64,000 nt of DNA from Dawidia soli. GTDB lineage: Bacteria; Bacteroidota; Bacteroidia; Cytophagales; Cyclobacteriaceae. Of this stretch, positions 24,778 to 33,173 are shown piece after piece; the stretch's first letter is position 1; each line of letters begins with the position of its first letter. Location of the stretch: contig NZ_JAHESC010000023.1 of the NCBI RefSeq assembly GCF_018598185.1, positions 1 to 64,000 of the forward strand, in the 5' to 3' direction. The notes beneath the pieces are model-generated. The model ran no database searches. It worked only from the letters and a program-made list of their open reading frames with translations, and had not been told where the DNA came from. The translations under genes and the position numbers were made by a program.

Positions 24778-27057
24778 ATGAAACACAATTCATTTCTCGG
24801 CAAAGACAATAGCTTGGTGGAAGGCCGTGTCTTCAAGGTCTCAAGACGTGATGTATTAAAAGCAGGTGCGCTTCTCGCGGGAGGACTTGTATTTGGTGTA
24901 GGTCTTGTGCGATGTGACAGCAAAAAGAATGAAGTAACATATCTAACGCCAAATGTATATCTTAAGATTGGTTCAGACGGTGTTGTAAGTATCATTGCCC
25001 ATCGCTCTGAGATGGGCCAGGGTATAAGAACATCTCTGCCTCTCATTATAGCGGACGAGCTGGGCGCTGACTGGAGCAGCGTTAAAATTGTCCAGGCGGA
25101 AGGCGATGTAAAGTACGGTGACCAGAATACAGACGGATCTTATTCGATCCGAATGTTCTATAAACCTATGCGTGAGGCAGGCGCAGCTGCGAGATATTTG
25201 CTTATCCAAGTGGCGGCCAAGAGGTGGCACGTTCCTGCTGAAGAATGCGACACTGAAAATGGTAGTGTAACGCACAAATCGACAAACAGGGCAATTAATT
25301 TTGGTGAGCTGGTGGAGGAAGCAAGCGGAATTTCTGTTCCACCTGGAGAAATTAAGTTGAAGGAGCAACAGAATTTTAAACTCATTGGAAAGGAAACTCC
25401 AATCGTTGACCTGCATGATATCGTAACCGGCAAAGCTGTGTTCGGAGCCGATGTTGATGTCAAGGGTTTAAAGGTAGCGGTAATAGCCAGGTGCCCGGTA
25501 GTTGGAGGATCGGTAAAATCTTTCAAAGATGGCAACGCTAAGAAGGTCCCAGGTGTTGTTGGTGTCTACCAGGTTAAAGGGGCGGGGCTGCCTGCCACAC
25601 TGAATAAACCATTAGCTGGCGTCGCCGTTGTTGCTGACAACACGTGGGCAGCAATAAAAGGAAGGGATCTGCTCGAAATTGAATGGGAGTTTGGCCCAAA
25701 TGCATCCTATGATTCGGCAAAAGAAATTGCTGAATTGACTAAAAGCATTTCTTCCAAAGGCGTCGTACGTAGAAATCGAGGAGACTTTGATAAGGCTAGA
25801 AAAAATGCAGCTAAGGTTATCGAGCATGTTTACGTTGCGCCACACTTAGCCCATGCCACAATCGAGCCGCCTGCTGCACTTGCCATCGCGGACAAGAATA
25901 GCTGCGAAGTATGGGCTTGCACTCAAAATCCGCAAGGTGCCAGGAAGGTTCTTTCAGAGGTATTGGAAATTCCCGAAGACAAGGTAAAAGTAAACGTTAC
26001 TCTTCTTGGAGGAGCTTTTGGACGCAAATCCAAACCCGATTTTATAGTTGAGGCGGCTATCCTCGCAAAAGAGTCTGGACATCCTGTGAGAGTGCAATGG
26101 ACACGCGAAGATGATCTCCATCACGATTACTTCCATTCACTCAGTGTTCAGCGTACAATAGCAACAATAGGAAAAGACAACAAGCTTAGTGGCTGGAATC
26201 ACCACATTGCATATCCAACGATCGGTGCAACTGCAAATAATTCAGAACTTCAGCCGAGCGATGGCGAGTTAGGTCTGGGCGCTACCGATTTTCCGTATGA
26301 TGTCCCAGCAGTCAGAATTGAGACACATGATGCCCCATCACATCTTCGTGTCGGATGGTTGAGATCGGTTCGGAACATACCACACGTTTTTGCTATTGGC
26401 ACGATGATGGACGAGATAGCAGAAGCACGTGGTGTTGACCCCATCACCAACGCACTTCAACTGCTGGGAGATGATCGTCAAATCACATTCAACGGAGAGA
26501 TCCTCAACGGCACTTATCCAAACTACGGCGAAGATATCGCGAATTATCCCTGGGAGACAGGCCGAATGAAAGCGGTAATCGAACGTGTCGCCAAGGAGTC
26601 TGATTGGGGGAGGAAGCTTCCGAAGGGATCAGGTTTGGGTTTCGCAGCGCATAAAAGTTTTCTAACATACGTCGCATGCGTGGTGGAGGTTCAAGTCAAC
26701 GAAAACAAGGTAACAATTCCGAGCGTACACTATGTCGTGGACTGTGGAGTTGCTGTCAATGTTGATCGGATAAAATCACAATTCGAAGGCGGAGCACAAT
26801 TTACGGCAAGTCTTGCATTGAAGAGTGCGATCACCTTTAAGGATGGCCGTGTTCAGCAGAATAATTTTGACGGCTATCAGATCATACGAATGTCTGAATC
26901 TCCGAAACAGATCCATGTCCATATCATGGATAGCGACGGAAAACCTACAGGCGTTGGAGAACCACCGGTACCACCATTCACTCCCGCGCTCTGTAATGCG
27001 ATTTATGCAGCGATAGGAAAACGGATTTATACATTGCCGATCGATTTGGGTGCATAA
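24778..27057 (+). CDS. Molybdopterin-binding subunit, isoquinoline-1-oxidoreductase type
   Basis: A 759-residue catalytic subunit of a xanthine-oxidase-family molybdenum hydroxylase. The N-terminus has SRRDVLKAGALLAGG, a twin-arginine (Tat) signal, so the folded enzyme is exported to the periplasm. EMGQG (about 80), GGAFGRKSKPD (about 413) and GVGEPPVPP (about 724-732) match cofactor-binding and active-site regions of the family. Such enzymes hydroxylate N-heterocycles or oxidise aldehydes; the natural substrate cannot be told from sequence. It is in tandem with its Fe-S partner. Confidence 0.9.
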   Translation: MKHNSFLGKDNSLVEGRVFKVSRRDVLKAGALLAGGLVFGVGLVRCDSKKNEVTYLTPNVYLKIGSDGVVSIIAHRSEMGQGIRTSLPLIIADELGADWSSVKIVQAEGDVKYGDQNTDGSYSIRMFYKPMREAGAAARYLLIQVAAKRWHVPAEECDTENGSVTHKSTNRAINFGELVEEASGISVPPGEIKLKEQQNFKLIGKETPIVDLHDIVTGKAVFGADVDVKGLKVAVIARCPVVGGSVKSFKDGNAKKVPGVVGVYQVKGAGLPATLNKPLAGVAVVADNTWAAIKGRDLLEIEWEFGPNASYDSAKEIAELTKSISSKGVVRRNRGDFDKARKNAAKVIEHVYVAPHLAHATIEPPAALAIADKNSCEVWACTQNPQGARKVLSEVLEIPEDKVKVNVTLLGGAFGRKSKPDFIVEAAILAKESGHPVRVQWTREDDLHHDYFHSLSVQRTIATIGKDNKLSGWNHHIAYPTIGATANNSELQPSDGELGLGATDFPYDVPAVRIETHDAPSHLRVGWLRSVRNIPHVFAIGTMMDEIAEARGVDPITNALQLLGDDRQITFNGEILNGTYPNYGEDIANYPWETGRMKAVIERVAKESDWGRKLPKGSGLGFAAHKSFLTYVACVVEVQVNENKVTIPSVHYVVDCGVAVNVDRIKSQFEGGAQFTASLALKSAITFKDGRVQQNNFDGYQIIRMSESPKQIHVHIMDSDGKPTGVGEPPVPPFTPALCNAIYAAIGKRIYTLPIDLGA

Positions 27058-27288
27058 GGCCTTTAATCATTTGGATTTTAGTTTTTTTCAACGTGGCAGA
27101 CCCTTGGAAAGTGACTTTGTCAACGGAAATTTGAGCATCACGTGGAGGGTCACCCCGGTCTAAGAGGTTGGCAGGAATTTAATGGGAAAACATTGAAATT
27201 TCGCATAAAAAGCTCCCTAACCAGTGGGATCACTGCAAGTAATCCCAAACAGATCACAAGTTGTACTGATAACGATTGCCGACTCAGA

Positions 27289-27957
27289 ATGAACACACAA
27301 GTCGAAAGTTTGTTAAACGCAGGCACTAAGCCTTTAATGGTATGTATACTGCTTTCACTTTTGTCATGCTCAACCGACAAAACGGTTAACGTGGGAATTC
27401 AGCCGCTAGAAAATTTTGACAGATCATTGACTGATACCGTTTTAAATGTGCTGGCCAATACCTACAGCGTAAAGGTATATGTTCTGAAACGTAAGCCGCT
27501 TCCCCAAGAAGCCTTCATCGATGTTAAAACGCCCAGGTATCGCGCGGATAAGCTCATCAGTATGGCTAAGGAGCAGAAGCCTGATTCTCTGGATCACCTC
27601 GTTTTATTGACCGATAAAGATATTTCCACCACAAAGCGGGACGACCTTGGCAGGATAAAAGCGCCTGAAAGCAAGTACAGTGACTGGGGCGTATTCGGTC
27701 TTGGTTATCGACCGGGACCAAGTTGTATTGTATCCACGTATAGACTGAAAAATACCGATCAGCGCAGGTTTATTGAAAGATTAAAGAAGGTTTCGATGCA
27801 TGAATTGGGGCACAGCCTGGGCTTGGATCATTGTGAATCAGAGCATTGTGTTATGAGAGATGCTGTAGAGACAATAAAGACCATTGATGGGGTGGATTCA
27901 AAACTATGTGAACCGTGCCGGAGGAAGCTTGGCCCATACGCAACCCCGAATGCGTAA
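27289..27957 (+). CDS. Archaemetzincin-like zinc metallopeptidase, lipoprotein
   Basis: A 222-residue protein with the extended metzincin motif HELGHSLGLDHC, followed by CVM and then a CEPC pair. This is the signature of archaemetzincins (M54), where Cys residues bind a second zinc. The start at ATG 27289 gives a signal ending in LLSLLSC, so the protein is probably lipidated. The open frame reaches back to 27142, but that part has no signal features. Most archaemetzincins are cytosolic, so an exported form is unusual. Substrate unknown. It is AT-rich like the hydroxylase pair before it. Confidence 0.8.
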   Translation: MNTQVESLLNAGTKPLMVCILLSLLSCSTDKTVNVGIQPLENFDRSLTDTVLNVLANTYSVKVYVLKRKPLPQEAFIDVKTPRYRADKLISMAKEQKPDSLDHLVLLTDKDISTTKRDDLGRIKAPESKYSDWGVFGLGYRPGPSCIVSTYRLKNTDQRRFIERLKKVSMHELGHSLGLDHCESEHCVMRDAVETIKTIDGVDSKLCEPCRRKLGPYATPNA

Positions 27958-28083
27958 CACCTCCAAATGGAAACGGCCCCGGAGTGTTCGGCGCATTTTA
28001 GAGTGGCTCAAGGGCTCTCGCAGGGCCGTCATCATAGCCGGCGAATCTTTTCATAACAGCGGACCGTTTAACGCACGTTCTCT

Positions 28084-28971
28084 TTACACCGATCCCAAGA
28101 ACTGAGCAATACAGCGTGCAGTTTCATCAGGCTTTTCCGCCAAAATAAAATGCCCGGCATCATCGAACTTTTCCAGGCTATACGTAGTAGCAACCGCCGG
28201 TAAAACATGCTGCAATAACGCATATCCGCTGCCGCCCACACCCAACACCGGCATGGTAAGCTTAGCATACGTTCGACTGTCCGCGATATCTTGCGTAAAG
28301 GCCTGGTACCAGGCATTCGAAGCACGGATGGCATCCGCGCTGTTGTAAGCCGCGGCATAAACAGCGCGATCAAAATCCGTAACAGCGTCTTTGTTCTGTA
28401 GCAACTGGTTGAAGATCCAATCGATCACGATGGACATGCGCCCCTCCAGAAGTTGTTCAGGAAGCTGTTTGATCTGGTTAAACGCCAGCCACCAGGGATA
28501 CACATAGGCCGCTCCCGGTATGGGCAGCATCGGCAGACGGTACATACTCTCGTCCGGATGGGGTGTGTCAAGAAGAATGAGGTTGGATGCGAACGCCGGA
28601 TAGTTGGCGGCAAAGCTGAAGGCAACGTGAGCGCCTATGTCGTGTCCGCCGATAGCGACTTGATGATACCCCATTACTTTAACCAGTTCGAACAGGTCAC
28701 GTGCCATATTCCGTTTATCATAACCTTCCAACGGTTTACCCGACCCTCCCATGCCGCGCAGATCGACAACGATCACTTCGTGATGTTTAGCCAGAAGATG
28801 CATTACTTTGTGATAGGCCCACCAGGTTTCCGGCCATCCCGGAACCAGCACCAACGGTGTCCCTGCACCTCCCTTCACGAAGTGAAGGTCTACATCGTTT
28901 ACGTTTGCGTAGCCATGGGTAAAACCAGGCAGCAGCTTCACAAGCTCGTCGTCTGAATAGTTCATTTCCAT
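28084..28971 (-). CDS. Alpha/beta hydrolase, epoxide-hydrolase/dehalogenase type
   Basis: A 295-residue alpha/beta hydrolase. The oxyanion motif GWPETWW is at about 45-51. The nucleophile elbow GGHDIG has Asp111, and the late GHF His completes the triad; an Asp nucleophile indicates epoxide hydrolase or haloalkane/haloacetate dehalogenase chemistry, not an esterase. I use ATG 28971 because the family begins near MNYSDDEL; the frame is open to 29058, over the MerR operator. It is divergent from a MerR regulator that probably controls it. Substrate unknown. Confidence 0.85.
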   Translation of the reverse strand: MEMNYSDDELVKLLPGFTHGYANVNDVDLHFVKGGAGTPLVLVPGWPETWWAYHKVMHLLAKHHEVIVVDLRGMGGSGKPLEGYDKRNMARDLFELVKVMGYHQVAIGGHDIGAHVAFSFAANYPAFASNLILLDTPHPDESMYRLPMLPIPGAAYVYPWWLAFNQIKQLPEQLLEGRMSIVIDWIFNQLLQNKDAVTDFDRAVYAAAYNSADAIRASNAWYQAFTQDIADSRTYAKLTMPVLGVGGSGYALLQHVLPAVATTYSLEKFDDAGHFILAEKPDETARCIAQFLGSV

Positions 28972-29040
28972 ACAGTAGTTTCGATGACAGATTTTTTGGT
29001 TGCCCGGCTCAAAAATAAGCCGGACTTTTGTGCATAACAA

Positions 29041-29060
29041 CCATACAGTATACTGCATGG
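29041..29060. promoter_or_regulatory. Palindromic operator between hydrolase and merR-type gene
   Basis: CCATACAGTA and TACTGCATGG form a 20-bp palindrome with one mismatch, midway between the two divergent starts (28971 and 29089). This is the usual position for a MerR-family binding site serving both genes. Confidence 0.65.
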
Positions 29061-29088
29061 TTTGGATTTATTTTTAATACCGACGCGA

Positions 29089-29457
29089 ATGAAATTGATC
29101 AGTCAACTCTCTAAAGAAACCGGCGTTCCGGTTGGAACGATACGTTTTTACGAAAAAGCCGGACTCTTCAGCGGTGTGAAGAGAAAAGACGTTACGACCA
29201 ACAATTATGTCTATTATGACCAGGATGTAGTCGAGAAGATCCGGTTCATTAAAATGGCGAAAGCTGTTGGATTTACGCTCGCCGAAATTCGTGAAGTAGT
29301 CGATGCCTGGTATAAGAAACAATTTACTAAAAATGCAAGACTGCGCGTACTCGATAAAAAGCTGGCTCAACTGGACGAAAAGATCGCTGAGCTAAAAGCC
29401 ATGAAAAAACAAATTGCGATCTGCAAAGACAATATCGAAAACGATCGGAGTACGTGA
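29089..29457 (+). CDS. MerR-family transcriptional regulator
   Basis: A 122-residue regulator. The winged helix starts with LSKETGVPVGTIRFYEKAGL, the most conserved MerR signature. The C-terminus is a coiled coil (LDKKLAQLDEKIAELKAMKKQI) for dimerisation. A CKD near the end is a lone cysteine, too little for a metal site, so the inducer is probably an organic compound or stress signal. ATG 29089 is preferred over the 29062 start, as the latter lies just after the operator. It probably controls the divergent hydrolase. Confidence 0.85.
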   Translation: MKLISQLSKETGVPVGTIRFYEKAGLFSGVKRKDVTTNNYVYYDQDVVEKIRFIKMAKAVGFTLAEIREVVDAWYKKQFTKNARLRVLDKKLAQLDEKIAELKAMKKQIAICKDNIENDRST

Positions 29458-29471
29458 CAGTCGCCTGTTTT

Positions 29472-30362
29472 TTATCTGTATTTTGAAAAGAAAACTTTAC
29501 CAGCCCCATCAATTTGGGCAACATATACAGGTAGTGCATTTTTATCTCCATCAAATCGTATCCTGGCGCCGCTGACGAGCGCCCCCTCGTACATTTTATG
29601 AATTAAGGCAATGTCTGTTGCCGTGGAGGACAGTGAAAAGTACAAAGCAACAGCTTTAACTCGCTGCTCGTGAATTCCGGTTTTAAACGTCACTACTTCG
29701 TCGATGTTTCGAATCGCACAAAACGTCACGTTGCTGTCCATATCAGCTCTTGTTTTCCAAATGTCCGACGCATTTTTTATAAATTCATCAAAAGATTTTT
29801 CTCTAAATTCCACGAAATATGGCTGAACAAACTCTTCCACAGTCTTTATTTTTCCATCCGAAGAATATACGTGCTCTCTATGATGAGGCTGGACATGACG
29901 AGGTATAGAGAACGTCTCAAACGTAACGAAACTTAATGGCACAACTTGTATTCTAACCTCCGCCAACCCGAGGTTAACAAATTTCACGAAATCAATCTTT
30001 TTAACCTCTTTCAGGGAGACTACACTGATGTTGTGAAATGCCGCCTTTTTTCGAGCATCCTTGGAGAAATAGGTATTTGAAACAGCGACAACCTCATGAA
30101 CAGGCAGATTTTTATATTTACCTATAAGTTCATCAATCCAACCAATTTTTTGTGGCCTCCCGTGATCTCTGCATTCAATAGCTATCCGATAACATTCGCC
30201 ATTAATTTCCTTTTCTATAAGAATATCGATCTCCCGTTTCGTTGACGAATCGCCAAGGCTCTCAATCAAGAAAGCGGATTCGGTAACCTTTGCGCCGACT
30301 CCTTCCAGTTTTTGATGAATGAAGTGAATTACCTGTTGAAATGCGTTCGTTCGTTTTGACAT
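29472..30362 (-). CDS. Mrr-like restriction endonuclease (PD-(D/E)XK)
   Basis: A 296-residue protein. The N-terminal domain has REIDILIE (Asp46) and IAIECRDHGRPQ (Glu63, Arg65) followed by a GWIDELIGKYKNL helix. This is the Mrr_cat type of PD-(D/E)XK nuclease, with Arg in place of the common Lys; the ECRDH form is frequent in this family. The C-terminal half is not recognised. Mrr-type enzymes cut modified or foreign DNA. It stands alone, without methyltransferase or specificity partner, and is distinctly AT-rich, suggesting recent transfer. It ends 15 bases from the MerR gene stop (convergent). Confidence 0.8.
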   Translation of the reverse strand: MSKRTNAFQQVIHFIHQKLEGVGAKVTESAFLIESLGDSSTKREIDILIEKEINGECYRIAIECRDHGRPQKIGWIDELIGKYKNLPVHEVVAVSNTYFSKDARKKAAFHNISVVSLKEVKKIDFVKFVNLGLAEVRIQVVPLSFVTFETFSIPRHVQPHHREHVYSSDGKIKTVEEFVQPYFVEFREKSFDEFIKNASDIWKTRADMDSNVTFCAIRNIDEVVTFKTGIHEQRVKAVALYFSLSSTATDIALIHKMYEGALVSGARIRFDGDKNALPVYVAQIDGAGKVFFSKYR

Positions 30363-30469
30363 ATTCGATATGTTGACTATAAAAAGGATACCTCTGCATC
30401 CTGGAAATTGATGGTTTCCACGGATTATTGAAAATACTTTTAACAGAAGTATTGGTAAAAGATAGCCCG

Positions 30470-30889
30470 CTATTTCTCTCGCCGCAAAGCGCTCCCACCA
30501 TCCTTAATCTTCATATCCGGCATCAACGGAACCGTCTCCACAAGCTCCAGCGACCTAACCATATCCTTCGTACTCGTCTTATATTTAAGAAAATGCGGCG
30601 TTTTCAGATGAGCCTTATACGCCGTCGAGTCGGCATAGATCTCCAGGATTGTAAAATGGGTCGGATTATCTTTCTCCGAAACGGCATATAACGTCAGCAC
30701 CCCCGGTTCAACACGAACGGACGTTTCGGCCTCCTCTTTCAAAATGGCCTTATACTGCTCCAGCTGCCCCGGGTCGATAACGAGCCTGGCGAGCCGCACC
30801 ATCGGACGCTTCTCTTGCGCAAAGGCCCGTTCACCCGATAGCGAGATCACAACTACCAATGCAAGGGTCAAAGAAAGTTTGTTGAACAT
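30470..30889 (-). CDS. Exported antibiotic-biosynthesis-monooxygenase (ABM/YgiN-like) protein
   Basis: A 139-residue protein with a signal peptide (to AFAQ, about residue 25) and one ABM ferredoxin-like domain (RLARLVIDPGQLEQYKAILK, then EPGVLTLYAV, then FTILEIYADSTAYKAHLKTPHF). This is the pattern of putative quinol monooxygenases. ABM proteins are mostly cytosolic, whereas this one seems periplasmic. Substrate unknown. Confidence 0.85.
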   Translation of the reverse strand: MFNKLSLTLALVVVISLSGERAFAQEKRPMVRLARLVIDPGQLEQYKAILKEEAETSVRVEPGVLTLYAVSEKDNPTHFTILEIYADSTAYKAHLKTPHFLKYKTSTKDMVRSLELVETVPLMPDMKIKDGGSALRREK

Positions 30890-30985
30890 ACGTATTGGTT
30901 TAAAGATACTTTAGGAACAAGGTGAAGTTAAACATAAATCACCGCCCCCAACAACCCGCCCGAACCGTCCGTAAAGACCCCGGGA

Positions 30986-31008
30986 AAAATCACGGGGTCC
31001 ACCCCGTG
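30986..31008 (-). terminator. Terminator-like hairpin upstream of the ABM gene
   Basis: CACGGGGT-cc-ACCCCGTG (30991-31008) is a perfect 8-bp stem. Read on the minus strand it is followed by ATTTTT. It lies about 100 bases upstream of the ABM start, so it may be a 5' leader hairpin or stop antisense transcription of the protease gene. Confidence 0.4.
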
Positions 31009-31148
31009 GTTAATACGCTTTCCCCGTTCCCGTCTCCCACCCAATTTTACAATGTGAACACAGCGTTCCCCCACTAAACCCACAACTCATCACAGATTTT
31101 ACCATCCCCAACATCAAGCGTTGATCTTAACCCTCAAACACTACCCCC

Positions 31149-32711
31149 ATGGCCAAAACAAAAAAAGCCCCCGCCAGGCAAACCTTCTCGCTCAAGTACG
31201 GCAGCACAAACCTCACGCTGTCAAAAAGTGATTCGATGGTAGCCGTCAAACCGACCGTAAAAAAGAAACCAAATCTCGAAAGCTCCCTCAAACATCTCAC
31301 AAGCCTGAATGGATTCGAGATCTACAAGCTCGACAAAAATGAGAGATCGAACGTGGAAACAAAGCTCCAGACACTACGCGAATCCCCCGAAGTACTGGTG
31401 GGTTCGCACGTGTACCACACTTCAGACGACGGCGTTCCCTTTGTACCCAACGGCGAGGTCTTTGTCCGCTTCAAAGCCAGGGCAACACCACAAAAGATCC
31501 AGGCCGCCATCGACGATCTGCACCTGATGGTACTGGAAACACGGGAAGACAATTCCTATGTATTTAAAACAACCCCCGAGTCACCGAACCCGGTAAAAGT
31601 AGCCGTAGCCTTACAGCAAAATGAGATCGTAGACATCGCCGAACCCTCACTGATAACAGAAGGCAAAGTCTTCAATTTTGTGATCCCGGTCGATGAGCTC
31701 GTCAAAGATCAATGGCATCTGAAAAATACTGGCACCCACCGGGGCACAAGCGTAGGCCTGTTGAAAGGCGCCGACGCAAGAGTAATAGAAGCCTGGCAAA
31801 AAGCGCAATCGCTCGGGTCACCCGATGTGATCGTGGCCGTGATCGACGATGGCTTTGATGTCACCCATCCCGATCTCAAAGAAGACGGCAAGATCGTGAC
31901 GCCATTTGATTTTGAAAGTAACACAACAGACCCACGCCCGCGCAATACAGGCGAGCAGGGCGACTGGCACGGCACGGCCTGTGCCGGTGTAGCCGTAGGC
32001 GTCGCCAACGGTCAGGGCATTACCGGCGCGGCACCGCGTTGCAAGCTCATGCCCGTGCGGTGGGGGATCAATCTTTCAGACCGCGAAGTGGAACGCTGGT
32101 TTGATTTTGTCTCGCGCAACGGCGCCTGGGTGGTGAGTTGCAGCTGGGGCGCGCTGGCCCGGCGATTCGTTCTTTCCACCCGGCAGACCCTGGCCATTCA
32201 GAATTGTGCCCGGAATGGAAGGGGAGGCAAAGGCACCATCATTTGTTTCGCCGCGGGAAATGAAAACCGTGACGTCGATGCCCCCGCGACCTACAACGGC
32301 TTTGCCACACATGCCGACGTGCTCGCCATCGCAGCCTGCACCAGCCGGGACACGCGTTCGCACTATTCAAACTTCGGCGATTCGATATTCATGACAGCCC
32401 CTTCCAGCGGGCAGGGCGGCATGGGCATCCTCACCACCGACGTGTTGAACGAAGAAGGCTATGACCTGGGTGACTACACGTTCGACTTCGGCGGAACCTC
32501 CAGCGCCACGCCCCTGGTAGCGGGTATCTGCGCGCTGTTGCTTTCACTCAAACCCACATTAACATCCGCGGAGCTGAAAGACGTGCTGAAGTCGACCGCG
32601 CGCAAGATCGGAGGAGACGCGGAGTATAATGCCGCCGGCCACTCTAAAAAATTCGGCTACGGCTGTATCAATGCGCTGGAAGCCGTCACGAACATCCTGT
32701 CGCATCCCTAA
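31149..32711 (+). CDS. Subtilisin-family (S8) serine protease
   Basis: A 520-residue protease. The triad is intact: Asp233 in AVIDDG, His274 in WHGTACAGV and Ser451 in GGTSSATP, with the oxyanion Asn371 in AAGNEN. The first 180 residues are a lysine-rich tail plus an inhibitor-like prodomain (VFVRFKARATPQKIQAAIDDL). There is no signal peptide, so the protein is probably cytosolic or released by another route. It is followed by a small protein on the same strand and a clostripain-like protease on the other, suggesting a multi-protease unit. Confidence 0.9.
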   Translation: MAKTKKAPARQTFSLKYGSTNLTLSKSDSMVAVKPTVKKKPNLESSLKHLTSLNGFEIYKLDKNERSNVETKLQTLRESPEVLVGSHVYHTSDDGVPFVPNGEVFVRFKARATPQKIQAAIDDLHLMVLETREDNSYVFKTTPESPNPVKVAVALQQNEIVDIAEPSLITEGKVFNFVIPVDELVKDQWHLKNTGTHRGTSVGLLKGADARVIEAWQKAQSLGSPDVIVAVIDDGFDVTHPDLKEDGKIVTPFDFESNTTDPRPRNTGEQGDWHGTACAGVAVGVANGQGITGAAPRCKLMPVRWGINLSDREVERWFDFVSRNGAWVVSCSWGALARRFVLSTRQTLAIQNCARNGRGGKGTIICFAAGNENRDVDAPATYNGFATHADVLAIAACTSRDTRSHYSNFGDSIFMTAPSSGQGGMGILTTDVLNEEGYDLGDYTFDFGGTSSATPLVAGICALLLSLKPTLTSAELKDVLKSTARKIGGDAEYNAAGHSKKFGYGCINALEAVTNILSHP

Positions 32712-32816
32712 ACGCGTTCGTTGGCCGCAGCCATTGTACATTTCCGGAAGGAAGTTTATATTCATTGCTTCGCTCGAATTCATCTGATAATTTATAAACT
32801 CTTAAATAGTAAAACT

Positions 32817-33173
32817 ATGCCTAAACCAGCAGCAAGGCTTGAGCTCAACAAGCCCGAAAGGATCTCAGACAAGTTTGAAGACGTCATTCCGGAAATACGA
32901 TTTAAAAGAGGCGGGAAGAAGGCATCCGGTATAGACCGGTCACAGCTCATCATTATCATCCCCATCGATGTAATAGGAGACGTTGTCGAGCATTCGGATG
33001 CTAACGTACCGCCCGACATACAGACCCGTTTCCGGGATGCAAAGATCAACGTAAAAGATTTTTTTCTGCCCCAGCAGGTAGTGGTCGAATTCAAGGGGAA
33101 TGGTACAGCCGACGAATGTCAAATGATCCTGAAAGCAACGTTACCGACAAAAGTACCTGGAACCGGCGGTTGA
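32817..33173 (+). CDS. Small hypothetical protein of protease cluster
   Basis: A 118-residue protein starting at ATG 32817, without signal or membrane segments. It has alternating beta strands (SQLIIIIPIDVIGDVV and QQVVVEFKGNG). I do not recognise a family. It lies 105 bases downstream of the subtilisin gene, and its stop is immediately adjacent (position 33173 against 33174) to the stop of the convergent clostripain-like gene. It may be a substrate, inhibitor or adaptor of one of the proteases; there is no direct evidence. Confidence 0.6.
   Translation: MPKPAARLELNKPERISDKFEDVIPEIRFKRGGKKASGIDRSQLIIIIPIDVIGDVVEHSDANVPPDIQTRFRDAKINVKDFFLPQQVVVEFKGNGTADECQMILKATLPTKVPGTGG

Noticed and set aside
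24310-27057. Xanthine dehydrogenase
   Set aside because: No FAD subunit, and a Tat signal on the molybdenum subunit; the two-subunit isoquinoline-1-oxidoreductase type fits better.
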